Shown here: one piece after another, positions 34,517 to 44,918 of the stretch
Layout: each line of letters opens with the position of its first letter
Position numbering within the stretch: position 1 is the first letter of the stretch
From: Calocera cornea HHB12733
Lineage: Eukaryota; Basidiomycota; Dacrymycetes; Dacrymycetales; Dacrymycetaceae
Assembly (NCBI GenBank): GCA_001632435.1
Contig: KV424105.1
Coordinates: forward strand, 1 to 51,101
Direction of reading: 5' to 3'
DNA length: 51,101 bases
Translations under genes and position numbers: made by a program
Notes under the pieces: model-generated
What the model was told of the DNA's origin: nothing
Seen by the model: only the letters and a program-made list of their open reading frames with translations
Databases searched by the model: none

Positions 34517-35856
34517 TCAATACACGCTCAGCGGCGCGGGGGCGCCCGCGGGCGGGAGGCTATCGACGGTCAAGCCCTCGTGCTTGCTCGTAGTCTCGTT
34601 GTCGAGCCACACGCTGTCGACTGTGCCCCCGGTGGTCCGCGCATGCTCCTGCAAGCGGGCCAGCTCGCGCTGGACGAGGACGTCCTTGTACGCCTGTGTG
34701 CTCGTGCTGCTCCTGAACCTCTCCCGCTCGCGTGTGATCGTCCACCCGGGCAGGCCGCGCACGCCGAGGGCGCGCAGCGTCTTCTGCTCGACGAGGGAGT
34801 AGTCCGCCGGGTCCGCGCGGTCGAAGTTGAACGGCTCGCGCGCGCTCACCGCCGGGTTCGAGATGATGCGGACGGTGCGGAGGTGGTTCTTGGCCGCGCT
34901 GTGCGGCATGAGCGGGTGCATGAGCACCACGTCGCCCTTCTGGCCCGTCATCTCGGCGAACTGCGTGCACTGCGGGATACAGTCCAGCGCGCGCCTCCCG
35001 TCCTCGTCCTTCAGCCAGATGTTCGTCCCCTCCGGCCGGTCATGCAGCCACTTGGCCACGGACGCGAGCCCGTCCTCGCACACGTACGTCGCGCCGCCCC
35101 GCGAGGCAACGTCCGAGAAGAGCGTGATGACGAGCAGGGCCTGCTCGGGCGAGTCCAGGAAGTGCCGGAACCAGTCGCCGTCCCTGTGTGCCCCCGGGGC
35201 GCGTCAGAAATCTGCATTCTGCATGCCGTACGATCACCCTATACGCAGCGCGGTGCGCCGTGGGGTGGGATGGGATGAGGGAGGGGGGAGGCTCACGTGT
35301 GCCAGTTGTCAAGCTCCTGGGGCTTGATGTCGTGCTGCTCCCAGTACTCCGTGCCGATGTTGACGATGAGGCCGTCTGACCATCCGGCCCAGCCGCGGTA
35401 CTTGCTCCCCGTGTCCACGCGCTCCTCCCCGCCCAGCAGCTCGCACATGGCCTTCCACGCCTGCCGACGGCGCATCAGCCTCTCCTCACACACACGGGCA
35501 CCCGGGTTGGGCGACGCGCAGATTCAGGACTCCACGCACCTTGGGCGCGCACTCGCGGGGATCGCGCAGGCGGTGCTTGGGCATGTGCACAATGTCGTCC
35601 CTGTCCGGCCTGTCGATCGTCCACGTGCGCTTGTCCGCCGGGTCCATGCCCAGCCGGACCCACACGTCCTTGAGGAAGTAGTCGACCGTGGCGGGCGGCA
35701 TGCCCTGGGGGATGCGCACCCAGCCGTGCTCGAGGAAATGCTGGCGCATCTCCGCTGCACAGTATGCATCGCCGACGCCGGTGCTCGTCAGTGCTGGCCG
35801 GCGGTGCAGGGCGACGGGGGACACTCACGCGTGAGGACTTCGTACTCGATCGGCAT
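34517..35856 (-). CDS. phytanoyl-CoA dioxygenase (PhyH) family protein
   Basis: An Fe(II)/2-oxoglutarate oxygenase whose substrate is unknown. Exons: 35856-35829, 35754-35540, 35460-35297, 35183-34517; total 357 aa. N-terminal residues read FLEHGWVRIP, as in the family. The iron motif is NWHTDGDWFRHF, with His about 135 and Asp about 137 formed across an intron. The distal His lies in GDVVLMHPLMPHSAAKNH, followed by RIISNPAV and then an Arg-containing strand expected to bind 2-oxoglutarate. Fungal relatives of this layout are often annotated only as PhyH proteins; some act in specialised metabolism. The start ATG is the only one near exon 1. Confidence 0.9.
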
Positions 35857-36909
35857 TCTGGGGTGGTGGTGGTGGTCGAGGGGTGGTACAGCAAGAGGCA
35901 GCAATTGGAGATGAGCTCCAGCTTGGATGCACGCCGCCGTCGACAGTTACTAGTTATACCACCAGTGCCGTGCGAGGCGACCTCACGGGACCGGGCCGCA
36001 GTGCCAAGTGGAGGTTGCTTCGCCGGAGCGCCGACGCATCCAGCGCACCATCAGTCGATCAGTCGTCCATCAGCACTCCTCCACAGCGCAAGGCCGCGAG
36101 CGGGGGGGAACGCGCCGTGCCGTGCCGAGTGCGTGTCCGGAAGTGCGCCGCAAATAGCTCGGTCCGACCGGGCGCGTCGCCTGCCGGGAAGGGGTTGGGC
36201 CGTTGGGCCGTTGGGCCGTTGGGCCGTTGGGCCGTTGGGGGATGCCTTGCCAAGTGCAGTGCAGTGCAGCGGGGTCGCCGCGGCGCACTGTCGTCATCTC
36301 CTCTCCTCTCATCCTCGCACCTCGCCAGGCCGACCCTCCGCCCGAGCACGTGACAGCCCGGCCCGATGGGGCAGTTGCCCCGGGCGACTGCCCAGCCCCA
36401 GCACACCTGGCAGTGGCGGCTTTACAGTGCTTATGACGGGCACTGCAGCCTCCTGATTGGATTGGCCAGACGGGTCCTCACCAGCAACACTGGCCTCCGG
36501 GGATACACTGATAGATCTGCACATCATGATCCCAGCCGAGCCGAGCCGAGCCGAGCCGCGTTCCCTCAAGTCAGACCCAGTGCCCCCCGTCCAACAATTG
36601 GTGAATCGGACCGGCCCAGCCCAAGGCAAAAGGGGCCGGCCGGCGGCCGCTGCACCGGGAACGGCCATGAACGGAAGGAAGGGAGACAGAAGTTCTTTTT
36701 GGTAGCTAGAGGGGTTGGGTTGGGTTGGGTGGGTAGTATATACTGCGCGCGCCGAGGAGGGCACAATGACACTAGGTATTAAGGGCGTTTTTTGTTTGGC
36801 TCTCAAGGGCCGTCTATGTATCCCCTCATGGAGCGCCGACGCACTGCAGCCCGCGCCCAGCTGCGGGTGCACAAACCGGTGGGCACGCACGCACGCACGC
36901 AGGGCCTGC
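35857..36909. other. 1.05 kb gap with 8-bp tandem repeat, no gene recognised
   Basis: The left part is upstream of the PhyH gene; the right part is the 3' flank of the pyruvate dehydrogenase E2 gene. About six copies of GTTGGGCC occur at 36194-36240, short GAGCC units near 36535-36556, and GGGTT units near 36712-36732. No gene is recognised. Confidence 0.55.
36194..36240. repeat. 8-bp GTTGGGCC tandem repeat
   Basis: Almost six perfect head-to-tail copies of GTTGGGCC in the region upstream of the PhyH gene. The unit is a variable-number type repeat by appearance. Confidence 0.95.
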
Positions 36910-39848
36910 TCAGAGCATGAACGTGAGCGGGTTCTCCAGGTACCGCTTGAGCGCGGCCATCCACCGCGCGCCGACGGCGCCGTCGACTGAGCGGTGGTCC
37001 GCGCTGAGGGTGACCTGCATGAGCTGCGCCGTCTTCCACCCCTTCTCCTCCTCCGGCGCGGGCACGATCGTCGGCACCGTGCTGCCCACGGCGAGGATGC
37101 ACGACTGCGGCGGGTTGATGATCGCCGAGAAGACGTCGATGCCGTACATGCCCAGGTTCGAGATGGTGAACGTGCCGCCCTGCGTGGGCGAACCGAGCCG
37201 TCAGCTCAGCGGCCGATCACGGACGTGCACACCCAAGTGCACAACGGAAGAACCGGAAACGCACCTGGTACTCCTGCGGCTGCAGCTTGCCGTCCCGCGC
37301 CTTCTTGGCCAGCGCCTTGGTCTCGGCCGAGATGGTCGCCAGGCCCTTGGCCCCGACGTCCTTGATGATCGGCGTGATGAGCCCGTTGGGCGTCGCGACC
37401 GCTACGGAGATGTCGGCTTTCTTGTACCTGCGCGAGGGGGTTAGTATGCATGGCGTGAGGAGCGGGAGGAGCAGAGGGAGGATCGTGGGAAGGGCAGGGA
37501 GATGCGCGAAGGGGGACCAAAGACGGAGAGACGTGCAGCCCGTGCAGCCCACGCAGCCAGTGACATCAACGAGCAGTCGATGCGCTCGAAATGCCCTCGC
37601 ACGTGCAGCCAGCCATCGCCGCGCCATCAAAGTGCACCAAGCAGCGTCAGAGGATCGGCCAGCTGCATCCGCTCCCCGCCGCCTGCCTCGTGCAGAGACA
37701 GCGAGGTCGGAGGCGGGCGAACGGCCCGCTCGGCGCCCTTCCCCTCGAGGCAACAAGAAAAGGAGAAGGAAAGCACGAAACAGCGAACGAGAGATGCCCG
37801 CCATTCAGGGAGAAAGGAGGAGCAAGGCAAGATACAGCGGAGAGGAAGAGGCGACACGCACAGCCGAATGCTCTCCCCCATCCACGCCGAGTTGGCCTCT
37901 GGCACCTCTCCCAGGGCGAGCGCGCAGGCCTTGACGATAAAGTCGTTCACGCTCAGCTTGCTCGGTTTCTCTCCGCCCGCGGCGGCGGCGCTGTTGAACA
38001 CCTCGCGCAGGGCGAGGACCTTGCCCATGTCGACGGAGAGGGTCAGGTAGTAGTGCGGCACCGTCGTCTTGGCCTCCAAGAGGCGCTTGCCGATCGTGCG
38101 CCGCATGTTGGTGAGCGGGATGTCGGTGTACTCCGCCTCCCCTCCGACCGCCGCGGCCGGAGCAGCGGCCGGCTTCGCCCCCGCCGCAGCCGGTGCAGGC
38201 GCAGCAGGGGACGCCGCAGGAGCGGCAGGCTTGTACGCCTCCACATCGGCCTTGACGATGCGCCCCGCGGGGCCGGAGCCCTTGATCTGCGCCAGGGGGA
38301 TGCCGCGCTCCAACGCGAGGCGCTTAGCGATGGGGCTGGCGAAGATGTGGTCGCCGCCGGAGGGGAACTCGACGGGCGCGCTCTCCTCCTTCTTCGGCGC
38401 TGGCTCGGGCGCCTTGTCCTCCTTCGGCTCTTCTTTAGCAGCAGCAGCAGGAGGCGGCGCGTCCGCGCCCTCCGCAGCGAGCTTGTCCGCGCCGGACAGG
38501 TCGTCCCCCGGCTCGCCCATGATCGCGATGGGCGTGCCGACCTGGACGTTCTTGGCCCCGTCCTGCGCGATGATCTTGGCCATGACCCCGTCGTCCTGCG
38601 CCTCCACGTCCATCGTCGCTTTGTCCGTTTCCTGCGGGGGAAGGGGGTCAGCATTGCTCGGCCGGTGCGGGGGCGGGGGCGGGAGGCGGGGGCGGAGAAG
38701 CAGAGGAAAGGAAGGAAAGGAAGCGGCTGCGAAGTGAGCGCAAGGACGCAGCACAGCGCGAGCGCGACAAAGGCAGGGATCGCACATCCGCGAGATTAGG
38801 AAGTAGGGATGGGCCCCGGGGGATGGGGGGGGGCGGACCAGCGACGGCCTGCCGGGCGAGCGAGGACAGTGGGCGGCGCTCACGCCGAGTAGCAAGCAGC
38901 AAGCAGCAACGAAGGCTGAAGGCCGATTGCCGATTGCATGCGCTGGGCCGGGGCTGGGGCTGCGGCTGGGGCCAGCCTTCGGGCGGCGCAAGCAGGGTGC
39001 GGGCGGTGGGCGACGGGCAAGCACCGAGCAGCCCAGGCGCAACCCCATCCCCATCCCCATCCCCAGAGCAAGGCGCAAGACGCACTCCCACGCCGCAGGA
39101 GACAGGCCAAGCCCTCCCCGCCAGCGTCGTCGTCCTTCTCGCCCCCGCCCCGCAAAGCAGCAGCAGCAGCAGCAGCAGTGCATGTGCCCGACGCCCGACG
39201 CCAACGGCCCACGGCGCAATATAGTAGACGCGCGGGCGCTCACTGTCGAGTCTAACCGAAACCAAGCCAGCCTGCAGAACGCAGGCAAGGCAGCCTGCCC
39301 AACGCTCGAGAAACTCGCAACGCGAAACAGCCATGCCGGGAAAGCGGGCTAACCCGCCGAGCCGGGAAACAAGCAGCAAGCAGCAAGCAGCAAACAGGAA
39401 ACAAGAAAGCAAGCAAACAAGCAAACAAGCAGCAAACAGCAAGCAAGCAAGCAAACAAGCAGCGAGAAAGCAAGTAAGCGCACGACTCACGATCTCGAGC
39501 AGCACGTCCCCCGCGGCGAACGAGTCGCCCTCGGCCTTCTTCCAGCTGGCGATCCCGCCCTCCGTCATCGTGGGGGACATGGCGGGCATGAGGAACTTTG
39601 TGAGGGCGTGGCGCGGGGCGGAGTGCGTGAGGTGCCGGCGGAGGAGGGGTGGGGGTGGGGGGAGGCCTGCGGGTGGGAGGGGGCGGCATACAGCCAGTAA
39701 CAACGCGCAAGGCACGAGGAACGGACGAACACGAGCGAGCATGAGCAGCAACGACGAGCAACAACGAATGAGAAAGCGCGGGTCAGCCCAGCCCCCGCCG
39801 CACAGGAGAAGAGAGGTACGCACGGCTGACGAGCTGCCTGAGAAGCAT
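36910..39848 (-). CDS. LAT1: dihydrolipoamide acetyltransferase, pyruvate dehydrogenase E2
   Basis: E2 is the core of the mitochondrial pyruvate dehydrogenase complex and passes acetyl groups to CoA. Exons: 39848-39824, 39666-39491, 38631-37862, 37427-37265, 37179-36910; total 467 aa. The N-terminus MLLRQLVSR plus an Arg/Pro-rich stretch is a mitochondrial leader. The lipoyl domain reads [18 protein letters not shown] and ETDKATMD, with lipoyl-Lys about 71. An Ala/Pro/Lys/Glu linker follows, then the E1/E3-binding domain ([17 protein letters not shown] and [14 protein letters not shown]). A second Ala/Pro linker leads to the catalytic domain, ending with DHRSVDG (His about 440, Asp about 444). 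Two introns are unusually long for this window (859 and 434 bp). The gene is divergent from CSL4. Confidence 0.95.
38632..39490 (-). other. 859 bp intron of the E2 gene with AAGC-type simple repeats
   Basis: The intron splits the lipoyl domain between LLEI and ETDKATMD. Near its 5' side on the minus strand (plus 39360-39480) it is filled with irregular AAGC/AAAC/AGC units. The rest is GC-rich, with GGGCTG-type units near 38945-38975. Most other introns in the window are 45-100 bp. Confidence 0.85.
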
Positions 39849-39981
39849 CTTTGTGGGCTACTTGGGTGCGGGCGGGGTCGGTGGTCGGGGTCGGTGGGTG
39901 CGGGGCTCGGCTGGGTTGGGTTGGGTTGCTGGGGGAGGGGAGCGGGGCGGTGGGTGATGGGTGGTGGGTGGTGCGGAGGGT

Positions 39982-40020
<39 letters not shown>
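39982..40020. repeat. 39-base poly-G run
   Basis: An uninterrupted run of 39 G bounded by T on both sides. The exact length in the genome is uncertain, because such runs are often misread. Together with nearby G tracts it could form quadruplexes. Confidence 0.8.
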
Positions 40021-40021
<1 letters not shown>

Positions 40022-40158
40022 GGGGAACAGGTAGGTCAAGGCTGCCTGGGGGTTGGAGAGCACCGCGAGGGAGGGGGGGGGTGGGGGGGGGTGGGGGGGG
40101 TGGGTGGGGGAACAGGTAGGTCAAGGCTGCCTGGGGGTTGGAGAGCACCGCGAGGGAG
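40022..40158. repeat. 52-bp direct repeat, two copies 85 bp apart
   Basis: Copies at 40022-40073 and 40107-40158 both run from GGGGAACAGGTAGGTCAAGG to GAGCACCGCGAGGGAG. They are separated by a G-rich tract interrupted by single T residues. The structure looks like a tandem duplication with a variable G-rich spacer. Confidence 0.9.
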
Positions 40159-40167
40159 CGGCGAGCG

Positions 40168-40238
40168 GCGACAGCGACAGCAGCAGCAGCAGCAGTAGCA
40201 GTAGCGACAGCGACAGCAGTAGCAGCAGCAGTAGCAAG
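40168..40238. repeat. AGC/GAC trinucleotide microsatellite
   Basis: Imperfect CAG/TAG/GAC triplets, with a core of about six AGC units, in the LAT1-CSL4 promoter region. Confidence 0.9.
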
Positions 40239-40603
40239 TCGAGTCGAGTCGGTCCGCGTCGGGTCGGGTCGCAAATGCTGCTGACGCTGATACGGTTCCC
40301 GATGCTGATCCTTCTCCCCAGCACGGTACTGGCACTGGCACTGGCAGCTGATGAGCAGCGCTGTTGTTGTTGGCTGATTGCGAGGATTGGAATGGGGATT
40401 AGGATGGGGGACGGGACGGGGCGGTTTTTTGAGCCCGGGCGGGCCCGAGCCGGCGCGGCCGAGGAGCCGAGCGGGGGTCGGGGGGTCGGAGTAACTTTTG
40501 GTGCCGGGCCGAGGGGGTGCGACGGCGCGACTGTGCTGCTGCTTGCTATTGCTATTGCTGCTGTTGCTTGCGACTGTTATTGCTGCTGCTCCTACGCCAA
40601 ACG

Positions 40604-41672
40604 ATGCCCGACCTCCTCCTCCCCGGCCAGCCACTCCCGCTTCCCACCTTCACCCCCAGCTCCAACGCCACCGCCACCGCCAACACTGCCAACGCCGGCA
40701 GCGCGCCCGGCTCGCTAGCGCCCACTGCCGGCCCGGGCACCTACATGCGCAACGGCGTCCTGCGCAGCTCGCTCGTCGGTGTCCTCTCCCTCCCCCTCTC
40801 CCTCAGCGCCGGTGCCAGCTCGAGCGCCGCCGAGGCTCCCTCCGGGGCAGCCGTGCTCCCCGCGCGGCCTGCCCCGCCCGTCCCGCGGCCCGGGAGCGTC
40901 GTGCTCGGGCTCATCACGCGCCTGACGCCGCAGGCCGCGACGCTGTCCTTCCTGACGCTTGACGGCCAGGCCCTGCCCGCCCTCAGCCCCGCCTCCACCT
41001 CCGCCTCCGCCTCTCCCTTCCTCTTCTCCCCCCCCGGCGCAAGCACAGCAGCAGCAGACGGCTTCACGGGCACGATCCCGCGGGGCAATGTCCGCCAGAC
41101 GGAGAAGGACAAGGTGAAGCTGTCCGAGTGCTTCCGGCCCGGGGACGTCGTGCGCGCCCGCGTGCTGGGCCTCGGCGACGCCCGCGGCTGGCTCTGCGGG
41201 ACGGAGAGGGCGGAGGAGGGGGTGGTGTTCGCCACGAGCGAGGCGGGTGAGTCACCGCTTTCTCCTGCTTCCAAGTTAACCACTACATTTCTCTCTCGAC
41301 TGGGCTGGTGCTTCTGCCTTGCTTTGGCCCGGGTGCGCCTGGCGCTCGGCCGTGGCCGGTTGGCCCCGCACGCGCTTCGTGAGCTGCCTTATGCGTCGTG
41401 CATCGCCCACTGTGCACTGTGCACTGCGATCAGCAGCTGCACGCGCACAGCGCCTGCTTCCCACCACCTGCAATCCATGCAGCGCTCAGCGCCCTCCCTC
41501 GCCCCTCCCCCGCCCCCTCTCCTCTCACCCCATAACCCCCAAACCACCCATCTGACTCCCCCCTCCCTCCACCCACCAAGGCGCAACAATGCACCCCCTC
41601 TCGTGGCAGACGATGCGCTGCTCGCGCACTGGGCTCGTAGAGAGGCGCAAGGTTGCGAAACCTGAGCCCTGA
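40604..41672 (+). CDS. CSL4: exosome complex subunit Csl4
   Basis: Csl4 is a cap subunit of the RNA exosome, carrying an S1 RNA-binding domain. Two exons: 40604-41246 and 41581-41672; total 244 aa. The N-terminal domain begins with LLLPGQPLPLP and GTYMRNGVLRSSLVG. The S1 part includes PGSVVLGLITRLTPQAATLSF, then GNVRQTEKDKVKLSECFRPG and GDVVRARVLGLGDARGW. The C-terminal part reads VVFATSEAG, then ATMHPLSWQTMRC and GLVERRKVAKP across the 334 bp intron. Compared with yeast and animal Csl4, the loops are padded with Ala/Ser-rich insertions, as in other proteins of this genome. Confidence 0.92.
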
Positions 41673-42891
41673 GCGCGCGCACGCCGCACGCCCGAGCGCG
41701 CTGCCGATGAAGGACTCCTTGACGAAGGGCCCACCGCCCACCGACTACCGACCACCGACCACCGACCACCGACCACTCCTCGTACATACGGCCTAGACGC
41801 AGCCCTGCCCAGCCGGCTGCACTCTACACTCTACACTCTGCACTCTGCACTCCGCATACTCCCCGAACCGCGAACCCCGAACCGCCCTGCCCGCTACCGG
41901 TTACCAGCCACCAGCCAGCAGCTGGCAGACGACGGCGACGGCGGCCTCCTCCAGAGAGCTGTACATCCCTACTCTCATCCTCCCCGCCCATACGCATCTC
42001 AACCCTCCGCTTCGACGTCCGACGTCCCCAGACCTCGCCGGCTCACCGCAACTCCAGTCCCCTGATCCGCCTGCCCAGTCCCCGGCCGTACCATGCTTCC
42101 AAGCTTCCATGCTTCCATGCTTCCAAGCCTCAAGCCTCCCTCCAAGCCCGTTCAAGATCGTTCAAGACGGTGCAAGCGCCCCATAGATCTAATCATCACC
42201 ATCATCATCATCATCATCATCCCTTACGGCCTGACGCCGACCGCCCGACCCCGGACAGCCCACCTCCCACCTAAACGTAATGCTATCACGTGCGACGTAC
42301 GACGTACGACGTACGACGTACGATCTCCCATCCCCCGGCCTCCTAAGCTCAGCAAGCTCTGCGAACGCCCAGTGGTAAACCGGTCGGACGTGCCAGCCTG
42401 CCCCGAGTGTCCCGCGTCCGCAACGCATGGTCGCGCACCCAGCTCGGCGCTGGCGGACGGTGTGCGGCCGCCTACTCCACTTCAGTCCGCGCAACAATGC
42501 AATGCAACGCGATGCGATCCGATGCGATGCGATCCGATCCGATCCAAACGGACCGAATGCGTCCAGGGAGCAAGCAGCGCGCCTGCTCGTGTACACGTGT
42601 CGCACGCACCACCTGGGTGCGCGTGTGCGAAGCCGAACTCGGGCTGGCGGGTGGTCGGATGGGCCGGGCTTGCGTGCGGGAATGCTGGATTGGGAGGAGG
42701 GTGCGTGAGGAGTGGGAGGTGGACGCTGGGCGATTGGAGCTGGAGCAGGTGAGGCGGTGTAGGACGCCTCGGCGTCTTTTGCAAATGATACCCTGCGCAA
42801 CGCCGCTGGCTCGCACAAGATGCTGTGTTAGACAACGCTGCAACGATGGCGTACTACTCCGGCTCCCCCGCGCTCCCCTGCGCCCTCCTGA
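41673..42891. other. 1.2 kb gap with several short tandem repeats
   Basis: This is the 3' side of both CSL4 and the hydrolase gene. It contains CCGACCACC units near 41745-41775, ACACTCT/GCACTCT units near 41820-41855, a 9-bp ATGCTTCCA repeat near 42093-42127, ATC units at 42190-42220, four perfect GACGTAC units at 42294-42321, and GATGC/GATCC units near 42508-42545. No gene is recognised, apart from a possible C-terminal extension of the hydrolase down to 42854. Confidence 0.55.
42294..42321. repeat. 7-bp GACGTAC tandem repeat, four perfect units
   Basis: Four identical head-to-tail GACGTAC units, preceded by CACGTG. Each junction creates the palindrome GTACGACGTAC-like spacing. It lies about 570 bp downstream of the hydrolase stop codon. 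Confidence 0.95.
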
Positions 42892-43947
42892 TCACGTCCA
42901 CAAGCAGCCTGTACACCTCGTCCCTCCTCTCGGCCTCGGGCGTCCCCTCCCTACAAAACACGCGAACCCGTGGCCCATGCCCCTTTCCCACCTGACGACG
43001 GGCGCCCTCCCTCCCTCCTCCAGCTTGCGCGCAAACGCCCGGCACTCCGCATCCAGCCAGTCGTACTCCACGCTGAGCAGCATCGTGCGGCGCCCGGCGG
43101 GGAACTGTGCAGCGTCGCAGAACAGGCACGAGAGGCGCGGGTCGCGCGCGTCCTCCCACGCGTGCGCGCCGAGGTACGCCTGCCGCATCAGCTCCAGGTC
43201 GCCGGGCGGGATCGGCCCGCCAGGCCCGCCAGGCGGGCGCGGCTTCTTGCTGAACGGGACGGAGCAGTCCGTAGGCGGGTACAGGACCGCCACGCCGCGC
43301 ACCGTGCCGTCCAAGCCCCCGACCAGGGCCAGGGCGAGCGCGCCGCCCGCGCTGAACCCGCCGAGCGTGATCCGTGATCCGGGAGGTATCGAACGCGCCC
43401 TCGGCGTTGCGCAGCACGTACGCCAGCGCGGCCCGCGCATCGTCGTGCGCCGCCGGGAAGTGCCAGCGGGGCGCGGGGCGCCTTGCGGTAGTCGCAGTCC
43501 AGCACGATCGCCCCTGTCTGCCGGGGGCCGGGCGAGCAGCGTGCACGCGAAGTGGTTCGACCCGAGCGCGGGGAACAGGAAGCCAGACCCGTGCAAGGTG
43601 ATGTGCACTGGCTTTTGGTTCTTCTGCTGCTTCTGCCCGCCCTTCGCCAGGCTGGGCAGACCGGTAGGCCGCGGACGCGCGCTGCCGCCTTTAGCCAGCA
43701 GCTCGGCCATCACCTCGCTCGCGCTCCTGCCCGCCCACTCCCGCCCCTCAGCCTCCCCAGCCTCGTACCACAGCGCCCGCAGCATCGTCCCGTCCTCGTC
43801 CGAGGTCGGGAAATGCACTTCGCGCTGATGGGGCAGCTTGGGCGCGCGGTCGACGAGCGTGAAGAGGCGGAAGAGGAGGAGGAGGAAGTGCGTGCGGAGG
43901 GTTAGGTGTAGCCGGGTTAGGAGGGGGAGCGAGGGGTTCCAGGGCAT
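42892..43947 (-). pseudogene. alpha/beta hydrolase (HSL-like) with three internal 7-bp duplications
   Basis: An esterase/lipase-type hydrolase. A single minus frame is open from ATG 43947 to a stop at 42892 (351 aa). It shows a hydrophobic N-terminus, the oxyanion motif LHGSGFLFPALGS, the nucleophile elbow LGGFSAGGALAL, an acid in VEYDWLDAE, and His in GMGHGFACF. Between the oxyanion motif and the elbow the expected strand-loop (IVLDCDYRKAP.., then FPAAHDDARAALAYVL) is present only in the other two frames. The frame shifts three times, each time at a 7-bp tandem duplication (43520-43533 with one mismatch; 43468-43481 and 43367-43380 perfect). The three shifts add up to 21 bp, so the downstream frame is restored. 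The gene is therefore translatable, but about 50 residues are scrambled. A C-terminal helix (EGTPEAERRDEVYRLL) is also out of frame near 42955. Confidence 0.8.
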
Positions 43948-44918
43948 TTTGCGTGACGGGGGATGGGGATGGGGATGGGGTGGGCGGTAGGTGAGGGGAT
44001 TGGGATTCGGGTTGCGATTGTAGATGGGCTTGGGCGCGGTCGCGCAGACGCCGTGGGCTGTCGCGCTGGTGCGGGTGCGGCGAGCCGACACAGCGGCGCG
44101 CCGACAGCGGGACGGGCGCAGGCGATGGAGGCGCAATGTCCTCAGAGGCAGAGGTAGGAGGAGAGGATGAGCAGCGAGCGCCAACAAGTACATGTATGTC
44201 TGCCATACCGATCCTTCTGCGTCCCAAACATGGTCGGCGCTTTGCGGGTGTGGGTGTGGATGATATGTTGGCCCGCCTTGGTGCTGCTGCTGCCTCGGCA
44301 CCGCAAACCGGCCCACGCCCAGCGGCTCCGAGTCCTACCGCCGATGCTATACCCGACGCGCGGCACCGCCCCCCGGAGGCCGACACGTGCGCCCGATCCC
44401 GCGCGCGCGAATTCACATGCCCCGGCGCCCTTGCCCCCCTTGCCGTGCACTTTCCCAAACAGGACGGGTGAACTGCCGCCTCGCTCCCTCTCCGGCCGCC
44501 GAACGGGCGGCGGCCTTGCCTCCCCCCCCCCGGGCCCGCGCATATAACTTGCATGCCAGCGACGGCGATGGGCAGCGGAGGACGACGACGACGTGTCCCT
44601 TGTCTGTCAGTCAGTGTGTTCCCACTCGACTTTCCATCTCATCTCGATTCGAGTGCGACTCTGTCCCTCGCACTTCGTACCTGGCCTGGCACCTGCAACT
44701 CATTGCCCACCGGCTCGGCTCGGCAACTCGCTCGCTCTTGCTCGTGCTCTTGGCCCTGGTGGACTACTCGCCTTGCGCCGTCCCGAACCTCACCCACGTC
44801 CGTGCCCTGACTCATTGTTGGACCAACAGCCCACCGCGCGTCCCAACCAGACCAGGACCGAGCAACCCAACCAGCCCGACCAACGTGAACACCCAACACC
44901 CGAGCCCGAGAATCGAGA
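43948..44918. promoter_or_regulatory. divergent hydrolase-P450 intergenic region
   Basis: 971 bp between the start of the hydrolase (minus) and of the P450 (plus). GC-rich, with GGGGAT units near 43958-43980 and CAGT units near 44607-44620. No further coding region is evident. The 5' leader of the P450 mRNA must lie in the right half. Confidence 0.5.

Larger units (their letters stand above)
39849..40603. promoter_or_regulatory. divergent LAT1-CSL4 promoter region with G run and direct repeats
   Basis: 755 bp lie between the start codons of E2 (minus) and CSL4 (plus). The interval holds a 39-G homopolymer (39982-40020), a 52-bp direct repeat (40022-40073 and 40107-40158, 85 bp apart) joined by further G-rich tracts, and an AGC/GAC trinucleotide stretch (about 40168-40238). 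No core promoter element can be named. Confidence 0.7.
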
